From Promethearchaeota archaeon (lineage in GTDB: Archaea; Asgardarchaeota; Lokiarchaeia; Sigyniarchaeales; SOKP01), in contig SHMU01000005.1 of the NCBI GenBank assembly GCA_008080765.1, positions 1 to 50,620 of the forward strand: a stretch of 50,620 bases of DNA. The letters are read 5' to 3'. The position numbers and the translations under genes are program-made. Below the pieces are notes generated by a model that was not told the origin of the DNA, searched no databases, and saw nothing but the letters and a program-made list of their open reading frames with translations. Every line of letters starts with the position of its first letter. Positions within the stretch are counted from its first letter, which is position 1. Of this stretch, positions 36,317-45,100 are shown piece after piece.

Positions 36317-36564
36317 GTTTAATTTTTATAATTTTTTATTTTTCAAATTATTTTTTCAAAAGAATTGTCTTCTTCTTGCATATAAAGTTTTTTTTTTGCA
36401 TAATTTATTATTTCTTTTACATAGCAAGAGAATTATAAATATTATATTAAGTCACAGAGTTCTTTATAAGTAAGAATTACCCGACATTATTACCCAATTA
36501 AAAATTAATGCATATTTTTGGATTTTACTTAAACCCTTTCACAAAAAATTGATTTTAATAATAA

Positions 36565-38187
36565 TCAGAATTTTTGAGTATATGAAGAAAAACCAACTTT
36601 TATTAAGAATTTAGGAATTTTATAATTTGGCATTACTTGATTAACTGCATCTCGTTTTATAGCAAGTCTTGGCATTCCATAAAGAACAGCAGTATCTTTT
36701 GATTCTGTTATTGCCAATCCTTTATTTTTTTTTATAAATTCTAGTCCTTGTACTCCATCCTCTCCCATTCCCGTTAACAAGATGCCGATCACTTTAATTT
36801 TAAATATTTCCGAAGCTGAAATAAAAAGTACATCAATGGAAGGAATACAGAAATTAATTGCAGGACCTTCGAATGTAGAAATGCATGGCTTATTATTAAT
36901 AGTTGATATTCTAAGGTGTTTTTCACCGGGAGCAATATATGCGGTCCCTGGGGCTAATAATTCCTTGTCTTCTGCCACTTTAACCTTGAGTTTACAAGAA
37001 TTATGAAGAGATCTGGTGAAGGGTTCAATAAATTTCGGATTTAAATGCTGAACGATGACAATGGGATAAGGAAAGGTAGCGGGAAGATCTTTTAAAATCA
37101 ATTTAATTGTTTTAGGACCTCCCACGCTTGCTCCGATAACAATAATTTTAAAATTAATAAAAATGGGAGTTTTCGGAGGAGTTTGCTTAGAGAGGAGTTC
37201 AAATGCATTTAAAGCGGCTGGCTCTTCCCTTGTGTTAATCGATTCATTTAACTTTTCCACAGAACTTTCTTTTGATATGAGTTCAAAATCTCCATCTTCA
37301 TTCATCAAGGCTTCTGGTTTTGAATCTGAAAATAAGGTGGTTGAATTTTTTTGCTTTATAGATTTGATTTCTGAATATGAAAACTCTTTCTCAGATTTTC
37401 CTCTTATTTTATCTTTTTTCTCTATAGAATCCCTAGATTTTGTAATTGATTTCTTGGATGCTTTTTTTAGATCTTTTCTTTTCTTCTTCGTATTATTAAC
37501 CTTAAGATTTTTGTCCTTCTTCATAGGCTGCAATTTATCTTCAGAGTTAATAGACTTATCTATGACGGGGCCAATTTTTTTAATATCACCGAATTCAGGA
37601 AAGTTTTGAATTTCATCTAATTGTTTAATAACTTTTGAATCGTTAGGAGAATTTTTATTACTTCCTTTTTCTAATTGGTTTAAATATTTCCCAAATGAAA
37701 ATATTTCGTTTACTCTTCTCTGCCGAAAAGGAATTGACATATTGGTAGAGTCAACTTTGTGTTTTTCATTTTGATAAATTGTTTTAATATTAGATTTAGC
37801 AGCTATTAAGACCTTATCAATTAATATTGTTTGAAACTTTCTTATAGCCTCCCCTCCAAAAGTTCCCGGCTTAATGATGTAGTCAAAAGCTCCCAAAAGA
37901 AGTGCTTGGATGGATGAGTCAAGAGTTTGAGGAGAAATACTGGATAAGATAATCACAGGAAGCGGTAAAGAATCCATTATTTCCTTAAAAGCTTCCAGTC
38001 CATTCATGTTAGGCATCAATAAATCCAAAATAACTACATCAGGGCGGGTTTCTTTGGTTAGTTTTACTGCCTCTTTCCCATTCTTTGCTCGGGCTATCAC
38101 TTCGATAGATTCCTCGGATGATAGGAGTTCCGCAACTTTTTTTCTCAAAAAGGAAGAATCATCGGCGATTAATACTCGTATACTCAC
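36565..38187 (-). CDS. cheB: Chemotaxis methylesterase/glutamine deamidase CheB with long linker
   Basis: A 540-residue CheB from a GTG start. Residues 1-125 are the receiver (LIADDSSFLR, VVILDLLMPNMNG, IIKPG). Residues about 350-535 are the esterase with its triad visible: Ser in GASVGG (about 353), His in VQHLNP (about 378) and Asp in GMGEDG (about 475). Between them is a linker of about 215 residues, very rich in Lys, Ser and Glu, much longer than the 20-40 residues usual for CheB. It removes methyl groups from receptor glutamates and may deamidate glutamines, which matters because the CheD here looks inactive. It heads the cheB-STAS-cheR block. Confidence 0.95.
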   Translation of the reverse strand: MSIRVLIADDSSFLRKKVAELLSSEESIEVIARAKNGKEAVKLTKETRPDVVILDLLMPNMNGLEAFKEIMDSLPLPVIILSSISPQTLDSSIQALLLGAFDYIIKPGTFGGEAIRKFQTILIDKVLIAAKSNIKTIYQNEKHKVDSTNMSIPFRQRRVNEIFSFGKYLNQLEKGSNKNSPNDSKVIKQLDEIQNFPEFGDIKKIGPVIDKSINSEDKLQPMKKDKNLKVNNTKKKRKDLKKASKKSITKSRDSIEKKDKIRGKSEKEFSYSEIKSIKQKNSTTLFSDSKPEALMNEDGDFELISKESSVEKLNESINTREEPAALNAFELLSKQTPPKTPIFINFKIIVIGASVGGPKTIKLILKDLPATFPYPIVIVQHLNPKFIEPFTRSLHNSCKLKVKVAEDKELLAPGTAYIAPGEKHLRISTINNKPCISTFEGPAINFCIPSIDVLFISASEIFKIKVIGILLTGMGEDGVQGLEFIKKNKGLAITESKDTAVLYGMPRLAIKRDAVNQVMPNYKIPKFLIKVGFSSYTQKF

Positions 38188-38331
38188 GCTTATGTCAAAT
38201 TTAATTTTCCAATATTTGAATATATGTATAAAAAATCTAATATGAAGGGAATAAATCCAAACTAATTAATTATGATGATTTTGATAGTGATTAGATTAGT
38301 TTCATTTTAAATTATAAGAGAAAAAATTGGT

Positions 38332-39009
38332 TTAAAAACTTTCTTGATTAGCAAATTTCACGCCCTTATTTACCATATCTTCCAACGCCTTTGAAATATT
38401 GTCTTCGGGATCATCGATTCCTTTTGTTAAATCAATTAGCACATTAGATTCAAATCCAAATTTGACACCATCTATTGCAGAATAATACACACAATAATCC
38501 AAAGCAAGCCCACATAGGAATAATCTTTCAACATTGATAGTATTTAAATATCCTCTTAAACCTGTCTCATGTTTCTTATCATTTTCTAAAAATGCCGAAT
38601 AAGAATCGACCTTAGGATTAAAGCCCTTTCGAATTATCGCTCGAGCGAAGTCTACTTGAAGATTCTCATGAAATTCTGCCCCTTTAGATCCTTGGACGCA
38701 ATGATCGGGCCATAACACGGGACCGATTGCTTCATCCTCCGATGTGAACAAATCACCCGGTTCTTTATTACGATGGCTGCTGGCAAAGGATAGATGATCT
38801 TTAGGATGCCAGTCCTGAGTTAGAATCACGGTTGCTAGACTTTCATGAAATTTTGAGGCGATGATATTTATGCCTGCAATAATAGAGTCTCCATTTTCTA
38901 CCGCTAAAGCACCTCCGGGTAGAAAATCATATTGCATATCAACAATAATTAACGCATCCTTTTTTTTGATTTTAATATCTTTTTGTATGGTTAAATCGCT
39001 TATCTCCAT
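38332..39009 (-). CDS. pncA: Nicotinamidase (isochorismatase-like hydrolase)
   Basis: A 225-residue cysteine hydrolase converting nicotinamide to nicotinate in NAD salvage. The catalytic triad is visible: Asp in VDMQYDFLPGG, Lys in IIRKG and Cys in ALDYCV. Metal-site residues appear in TQDWHPKDHLSF, and WPDHCVQGS is the usual substrate-loop motif of the family. Length fits. GGTG lies 7 bases before the ATG. It converges on no gene and lies upstream of cheB by about 145 bases on the same strand. It is divergent from the ATPase operon. Confidence 0.9.
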   Translation of the reverse strand: MEISDLTIQKDIKIKKKDALIIVDMQYDFLPGGALAVENGDSIIAGINIIASKFHESLATVILTQDWHPKDHLSFASSHRNKEPGDLFTSEDEAIGPVLWPDHCVQGSKGAEFHENLQVDFARAIIRKGFNPKVDSYSAFLENDKKHETGLRGYLNTINVERLFLCGLALDYCVYYSAIDGVKFGFESNVLIDLTKGIDDPEDNISKALEDMVNKGVKFANQESF

Positions 39010-39192
39010 TCTCTTTCACCATTTTACTAAATTTCTTTTGATTTGAAAATTTATCTTATCTTTTTAATCTTTATCTTATAGTTCTAAGATTTTAAATTGT
39101 TCAAATTTATTAGGTATATATTAACATATTAAAACAGCAATAATGGAAATAACACAGATTAAAAGTCAATAACAATAAATAAAATGAATTAA

Positions 39193-39202
39193 TTATAAAA
39201 AT
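39193..39202 (+). promoter_or_regulatory. TATA-like box before the A-ATPase operon
   Basis: TTATAAAAAT lies 39 bases before the ATG of the proteolipid gene. A start site about 25 bases downstream gives a short leader without a clear ribosome site. Confidence 0.35.
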
Positions 39203-39240
39203 AACAATAAAGAATATTATTCATAGAAAAGTGAATAACA

Positions 39241-39612
39241 ATGAATGGAAAGCAAAAGTTTTATCTATTATTAGCGCTTTTTCAAATCGTTCTTGCCCTC
39301 ACGGTATTTTTTTCAATTGAGGGGCTTACGAACTTAGTTGCTGCGCAAACAGAAACGTTCTCTGTCCCAGATACAACTCCTGACATGGATTCTACCTCAG
39401 TAGCGTGGCTTGCGCTCTCAGCATCTATTTCCGTGGGTGCGGGGGTTCTTGCTGCAGGATGGTCAATTAAAACCACGGGTACAGCGGCAATTTCGGCGCT
39501 ATCGGAGCGAGAAGGTGTTTTTTTTAAAGCATTTTTAGTAGTAGCACTTTGTGAAGCATTAGCTATCTACGGTTTGATTGTAGCTATTCTCATATGGACC
39601 AAAATTCCCTAG
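39241..39612 (+). CDS. atpK: A-type ATPase proteolipid subunit K (c ring)
   Basis: A 123-residue membrane protein that forms the rotor ring of the A-ATPase. A hydrophobic N-terminal segment (about 7-25, signal-like) is followed by a two-helix hairpin: SISVGAGVLAAGWSIKTTG and FFKAFLVVALCEALAIYGLIVAIL. The ion-carrying carboxylate is E105 in the second hairpin helix. There is one hairpin, so the ring site is one per two helices. It is the first gene of the ATPase operon and is separated from the next by 105 bases. That gap contains a G-run followed by T-run and may allow separate higher expression. Confidence 0.92.
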   Translation: MNGKQKFYLLLALFQIVLALTVFFSIEGLTNLVAAQTETFSVPDTTPDMDSTSVAWLALSASISVGAGVLAAGWSIKTTGTAAISALSEREGVFFKAFLVVALCEALAIYGLIVAILIWTKIP

Positions 39613-39717
39613 GCATTAAAAAGGGGGATTTTTCTCACGAGTATAAGAATGGTTAGTTAAGTTCATTTTCAACTAAATTTCGAGAAAAAAGAAAATAATC
39701 TCTTTGGTGATATATAT

Positions 39718-40773
39718 ATGAGTGTAATTGTTCCTTCCTATGCGTATACCTATATAAAGATAGGTTTTTTAAAGCAAATTATAATGCCTCAAAAAGAACG
39801 TGATAAATTATCAAAAGTTATTGATATAAAGGAATTTATTAGTATTATTGAGCCTTACTATCCCGACTTAGAAATTAAAGAATATACTATTACAGAAATT
39901 GAAAAACAGGTTTACAATATTAATATAATGCTAATTGGGAAGATTATTTCCTATTCTCCTTCAAATTTACGAAGTTTCCTTAAGGATTATTTGCTAAAAT
40001 ATGAGATTATGAACTTAAAGCAGATCATTTCGGGGATCATTTTAGGTATTAGTCAGGAGGAAAAACGCAGTAATATTAATTTCTTAGTGCAGAGATATTT
40101 AGATAGAGAAGATTTCATGAAAGAGTTAGTAAGTATAGGCTCATTAGAAGAGTTACGATTATTTTTACGGAATACCAGATATTATAAGGCGGTGAGAGAA
40201 GGATTGTTATATTTTCGAAACAAAAGTGAGATCTTTGTCTTAGAATCCTTTTTAGATCAAATCTATTATCAAAATTTAGTGCGTAAACGCAAAAATCTTA
40301 ATAAATTAGAAAGAAAAATGATTGTATTATTAACTCACTATCTTACCGAAATCTATAATATAAAGCTTATTTATCGGGGGATTTTAAATGATATTGATAG
40401 AAATCTGCTTTCTCAATTTTTAGTACAGAGTGTGTTGTTTTTTGATGCTCAAGATTTCAATTTGTTAATGGAGCAAACCCATATACAAGAATTCTTTAAC
40501 CTACTTAATTCAACCTTAAAGCAAGATCCCGATTTGAAAGTATTTTATCGAGAGATTTCTGCAACTATGGCACATCCGATCTGGGTGTTGGAACGAATAT
40601 ATCAAAGGTTTTATTTTTCTAAATTTAAATTAAAAGTAGATAAGATTGATTACACCACGTTGTATCGAATATTTGAATTAATTATAAAAAAAGATCAAGA
40701 AATAAATTTTGAGATAATACCGAATCTCGTGAGGATAATCCATAGAAAGTTTAAGAGATTTGAAGATATATAA
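39718..40773 (+). CDS. atpC: A-type ATPase subunit C (V-type subunit d-like)
   Basis: A 351-residue, almost all-helical protein matching the central-stalk cap that links the rotor axle to the proteolipid ring. The N-terminal SYAYTYIKIGFL corresponds to the YaYxRIR start of the family, and three helical repeats with YYKAVREGLLYF-type motifs follow. A strong ribosome site, GGTGA, lies 7 bases before the ATG. It is followed by subunit H after 23 bases. The call rests mainly on operon position plus size and N-terminal motif. Confidence 0.82.
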   Translation: MSVIVPSYAYTYIKIGFLKQIIMPQKERDKLSKVIDIKEFISIIEPYYPDLEIKEYTITEIEKQVYNINIMLIGKIISYSPSNLRSFLKDYLLKYEIMNLKQIISGIILGISQEEKRSNINFLVQRYLDREDFMKELVSIGSLEELRLFLRNTRYYKAVREGLLYFRNKSEIFVLESFLDQIYYQNLVRKRKNLNKLERKMIVLLTHYLTEIYNIKLIYRGILNDIDRNLLSQFLVQSVLFFDAQDFNLLMEQTHIQEFFNLLNSTLKQDPDLKVFYREISATMAHPIWVLERIYQRFYFSKFKLKVDKIDYTTLYRIFELIIKKDQEINFEIIPNLVRIIHRKFKRFEDI

Positions 40774-40796
40774 AAATTAACAATGGAGGTATATAT

Positions 40797-41108
40797 ATGA
40801 GTATTTTTGAATGGGTAAAGGATATTGAAGAGAAATATAAAACATTAATAGAAAAAATTGACCAAGAGAATGAAGAAGAGCTGAAGAAATTAGAACAACA
40901 AGAGATGGATGCAATGAATCTGACTTTAAAAGAAAAGGAAAACTTTGTAAAAAGTACCTTAGATGACCTCAAAAACAAGTTAAAAAGACGTATTTTTGAA
41001 TTTGAAGAACAAGTTGCTGAGAAGATGAAAGAGATGAATAAAGAATATGAAGAAAACCGAGATAGTATTATTAATGAGATCTTAGAGAAAATGAGGTTGA
41101 AGTTCTAA
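40797..41108 (+). CDS. atpH: A-type ATPase subunit H (peripheral stalk)
   Basis: A 103-residue, nearly continuous charged helix (IEKIDQENEEELKKLEQQEMDAMNL and onward) with no globular domain. This is the form of the H/G subunit, which pairs with subunit E to make the peripheral stalk. GGAGGT lies 6 bases before the ATG. Its stop codon overlaps the subunit F start (TAATG), so translation is coupled. Identity is inferred from coiled-coil form, size and operon position. Confidence 0.75.
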   Translation: MSIFEWVKDIEEKYKTLIEKIDQENEEELKKLEQQEMDAMNLTLKEKENFVKSTLDDLKNKLKRRIFEFEEQVAEKMKEMNKEYEENRDSIINEILEKMRLKF

Positions 41109-41434
41109 TGCCCATGACACAGAAAATTCATATTATAAGTGATGATGATGAGTTTGTTATTTTAATGAAGTTACTCGGAATAGCAGGAACAATACTAAAA
41201 GATTCAAATGCATTTTTAGAAGTATTTAATGAACTAAAAAAAGATAAGTCAATTAGTATTATCCTTATTTCAATGGAATTACCGGAAACTATTATTGAAA
41301 ATTTACTGGAATTTAAATTAAATAACACAAGACCGTTTATATTTTTAATACCAGATTTATTTGAAGAACATGCAGAGGAAAAAAGCGTGTTTTTAAAACG
41401 AATATATAAAAAAGCAAATAAATTGTTAATTTAG
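41108..41434 (+). CDS. atpF: A-type ATPase subunit F
   Basis: A 108-residue alpha/beta protein. KIHIISDDDEFVILMKLLGIAG fits the strand-helix opening of subunit F, which usually reads vIgDedtvxGFrLaGi. SIILISMELPETI is the next strand region. It binds subunit D in the rotor axle and can regulate ATP hydrolysis. The ATG overlaps the last base of subunit H. A second ATG two codons later is possible. It is 10 bases before subunit E. Confidence 0.88.
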   Translation: MPMTQKIHIISDDDEFVILMKLLGIAGTILKDSNAFLEVFNELKKDKSISIILISMELPETIIENLLEFKLNNTRPFIFLIPDLFEEHAEEKSVFLKRIYKKANKLLI

Positions 41435-41444
41435 AGGAATTAGT

Positions 41445-42170
41445 ATGAGTAATGAGAACACGGAATTAAAGACGCAATTCGGAAAGCTGGGAATGTATCT
41501 TGTCGATCAAGCAAAAGAAAAAATTAAGGAACTTAACCAGCAAATTCTTTTTCGAAAAGCAGAAATTAAAAAAAAATATCGGGAAAAAGAGGTTAAAAAC
41601 TCTAAAAATTTAAGAAATGAATTTATTGTGGAGTATGACCATATTTTAAATGCCAACTTCTCCACTACGATTTTGAAAACGAAAGAAAAAATATTGAAGT
41701 TTAAAAATCAAATAGTATCAAGTTTTATTAAGGATCTCCATCAAGAACTTGTAAAAAAAATTAAGACTAACTATTCAAATTATACAGCTTATATTTTTGA
41801 AAATATTGTCACCTTAAATAAGGATCTTAAGAATAAGAAAAATACTGTTTTCTATTTTAATTCTCGTGATGTTTCTCCTTTTACCGAGGAGCGAAAAAAA
41901 ATAGAACAAATCGTTGAAGAGAAGGTTGCGATTAAAGAAGATCCGAAAATTGATATTGGAGGATTTAAAATAGAATTAAGCGAAAAAAAGATTGCATTTA
42001 ATTATACTTTAAAAAATATCATCCAAGATAATTATTCAATAATTGAAACCAAATTTGCATCATTAATTGCCGATTCTGAAATAAAAGACATTCAAAACAA
42101 ATTTGAACAATACATTAATGAACAAAAAAAGAAAAAAGAGGATATTTTAGTTGAATACGACAGAATCTGA
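41445..42170 (+). CDS. atpE: A-type ATPase subunit E (peripheral stalk)
   Basis: A 241-residue subunit with a long N-terminal helix (about 1-110, K/E-rich) and a globular C-terminal part. IDIGGFKIELSEKKIAFNYTLKNII corresponds to the GGhxxxxxxGxIxxxNTLexRl motif region of subunit E. It anchors the catalytic head and pairs with subunit H. AGAGGA precedes the ATG. The last 20 bases overlap the TTG start of subunit A. Confidence 0.85.
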   Translation: MSNENTELKTQFGKLGMYLVDQAKEKIKELNQQILFRKAEIKKKYREKEVKNSKNLRNEFIVEYDHILNANFSTTILKTKEKILKFKNQIVSSFIKDLHQELVKKIKTNYSNYTAYIFENIVTLNKDLKNKKNTVFYFNSRDVSPFTEERKKIEQIVEEKVAIKEDPKIDIGGFKIELSEKKIAFNYTLKNIIQDNYSIIETKFASLIADSEIKDIQNKFEQYINEQKKKKEDILVEYDRI

Positions 42171-45100
42171 TAATTTAAGAGAGAACAATACCGGATATAT
42201 CTCGGAAATTAATGGTTCTCTTGTTACGGTAAAGGGAATTGAAAATCAAGTAAGACTCCATGATTTAATCAAGATTCCGAAGTATAATATTATCGGAGAA
42301 GTCATTCAAATTTACAAAAATAGAATAAACGTTCAATGTTATGAACCTACCGATAATTTACGGTTAAAGGAAGAAGTACAATATCTCTACGAACCGTTAT
42401 CAATGGAATTAGGACCCGGGCTGTTATCAAATGTGTTTGATGGTATCCAACGACCATTAGATAAAATTTTTCGAGAAGAACCCTCAGGATTTATTAGAAG
42501 GGGTCTTGATATTCCTGCATTGACAAGAGATAAACAGTGGCATTTTAAACCGCTTCAAAAGCGCGGAAGTAAGATACAAGGGGGAGATGTCGTGGGTGTT
42601 GTTCAAGAAACAGAAGCTATTACACATTATATATTGGTTCCACCCAACGTACAAGGAAGTTTAACATCTATAAAAAAAGAAGGAGACTATACAATTAATG
42701 AGACAATCTATGAGGTGGAGTATAATAAGAAAAAGCATTCATACTCAATGATGCAAAAATGGCCTGTTACAAAGAGACGTCCTTTTAAGAAGAGATTACC
42801 CCTCAATAATCCATTAATTACCGGACAGAGAGTTGTTGATTTATTATTTCCTATAGCTAAAGGAGGGACCGTTGCCGTCCCTGGAGGCTTTGGAACGGGA
42901 AAATGTGTAGTTGGAGAGACACCTATCTTGCTGGCAAATGGTTCACTGATAAAAATTAAGGAATTATACAAATTTTTTAAGAATAATAACAAGGGAGAAA
43001 TCAAAATAAATACTCCTACCGAAAAATTAATTTCTATTAAGGATAATTTGGAGATACTCTCATTTAATGGAACACAGCTGAAAAAAAAAAATGCAACTCA
43101 TATTTATCAAGGGAAAACAAAACAAATATTAAAGATTGAAACAAAAACTGGAAGATGTATCCAATTAACACCAATACACAAACTACATATTTTTGATGGA
43201 ATTAAAATATCTGAAATAGAAGGGAAAGATTTAAAGGAAGGAGATTTTATTGTAGTTCCAAGAAAAATAGAGATCTCAGGTAAAGATACTTTTTTTAATG
43301 CTTATCAGATGGATGATTCTCTTCGAGTTATTGATAAACTTGCTTTAAGTCAGATGAAAACCTTTCTGGATTCATTAGAAAAAACTAATAACATTCAAGA
43401 AATTGCAGAAAGGTTGAAAATAGATCCTAAAACATTGATAAATTACTGGAAAGGAATAAATAATCCAACAATTGAATTTTTCAAACAATTAAACAAAACT
43501 TTTGGGTTTGAATTGATAAATATTAGAATTATTAAAGCACAAAGACAATCCCCACCGTTTAAAATCCCGGAAAAATTAACAAAAGAACTCTCAGAATGGT
43601 TAGGATTATTTATTGCAGATGGTCATATCAAGGGAAAACAGGGGGGGATCTTTTTATTTAATGCTTCAAAACAAATTTTAAATAGATTTTCAGAATTAAC
43701 AAATATAATATTTGATTTAGAAGCTGTCTTTGGTCAAGATTCCGAAACTAAAACACCCTATATGGTAATTAGAAATAAATCATTAAGACAATTTTTATAT
43801 TCTTTAGGAATTCCAAAAAATGAAAAGTCAAAGAAAATAAGAATCCCCAATTGCGTCCTAAATTCACCAGAAGCTGTATTAATCCATTTTCTAAATGGTT
43901 ATTTTGCTGGGGATGGTTGGTTTTCACAATATACTGTTGGATTTTCTACAGCAAGTATCAATTTACATATAGACACAAGTTATTTATTAACAAGACTGGG
44001 GCTTCTCTACAGAGTATCTTATAAAAAGAATTCTTATGTTATAGAATTGGAAGGAAAATGGGCTGAAAAATTAGCAAATATCTTAAGAAATATAGATATT
44101 TTTAAATATGACAAATTAAATTCTTTATTCATTTATTCAGATCAATCAGTAGAGCATTTTGATAGCTTAGATGTTATGCCTTATAATAAAGAGATTTTTA
44201 AAAAAATCAAAAATCAAGGTAGAGATCCATTAGCGCATAATGCATTTAGAAAATTTGAAGGAATTAGACTTGATAATTATATTAAAAGGAATCAACGTCT
44301 AACAAAAAGGATGTTCAAGAAAATTTCTAATACAATTGAAAAATACAATCTCAAAATAGATAAAGAAATTGTAGAACATATAAATTATATATTGGATCTC
44401 TCAGAAATCCTATATTTTGATGAAATAAAAACCATTAAAATTATTAATAAAGCAACAGAAGTTTATGATTTAACTGTTGAAGACACTCATAATTTTATTG
44501 GAGGCTTCCAGCCATTTATACTTCATAATACTGTACTCCAGCAGTCTATAGCGAAATGGTCTGATGCTGATATTATAGTTTTCGTTTCATGTGGAGAGCG
44601 TGGTAATGAGGTTGCTGATTTATTACGCCAATTTCCGAAGCTCACCGATCCTAGAACTGGAAGACCCTTATTAGAAAGAACAATTTTAATTACAAATACT
44701 TCCAATATGCCAGTATCTGCCCGTGAGGCAAGTATATTTTCGGGAATTACCATTGCTGAATATTATAGAGATATGGGATATAATGTTGCGCTTCAAGCAG
44801 ACAGTACATCCAGATGGGCAGAGGCACTTAGAGAGATTTCTGGGCTATTGGAAGAGATGCCCGCAGAAGGAGGGTATCCCGCATATCTTCCCTCAAGACT
44901 CTCGGGATTCTACGAGCGAGCAGGTATTATCGAGACATTAGGAGGAGGACAACATAAGCATAATCATAATGGATCCTTAACCGTAATCGGTTCTGTATCT
45001 CCACCTGCGGGAGATTTTAGCGAGCCCGTGACCTCTAATACCAAACGATTTGTTCAGGCATTTTGGGCATTAGATGCGGAGCTTGCCTATGAGAAGCATT

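Noticed and set aside
36302-36564. Gap between cheB and the STAS-like gene as a small RNA locus
   Set aside because: It is almost pure A/T with homopolymer runs and no stable structure. It probably holds the terminator of cheB and a promoter.
42708-44753. Minus-strand open frames inside the subunit A gene
   Set aside because: They are shadows of the coding strand, with no ribosome site or family likeness. The intein and ATPase frame explain the region fully.
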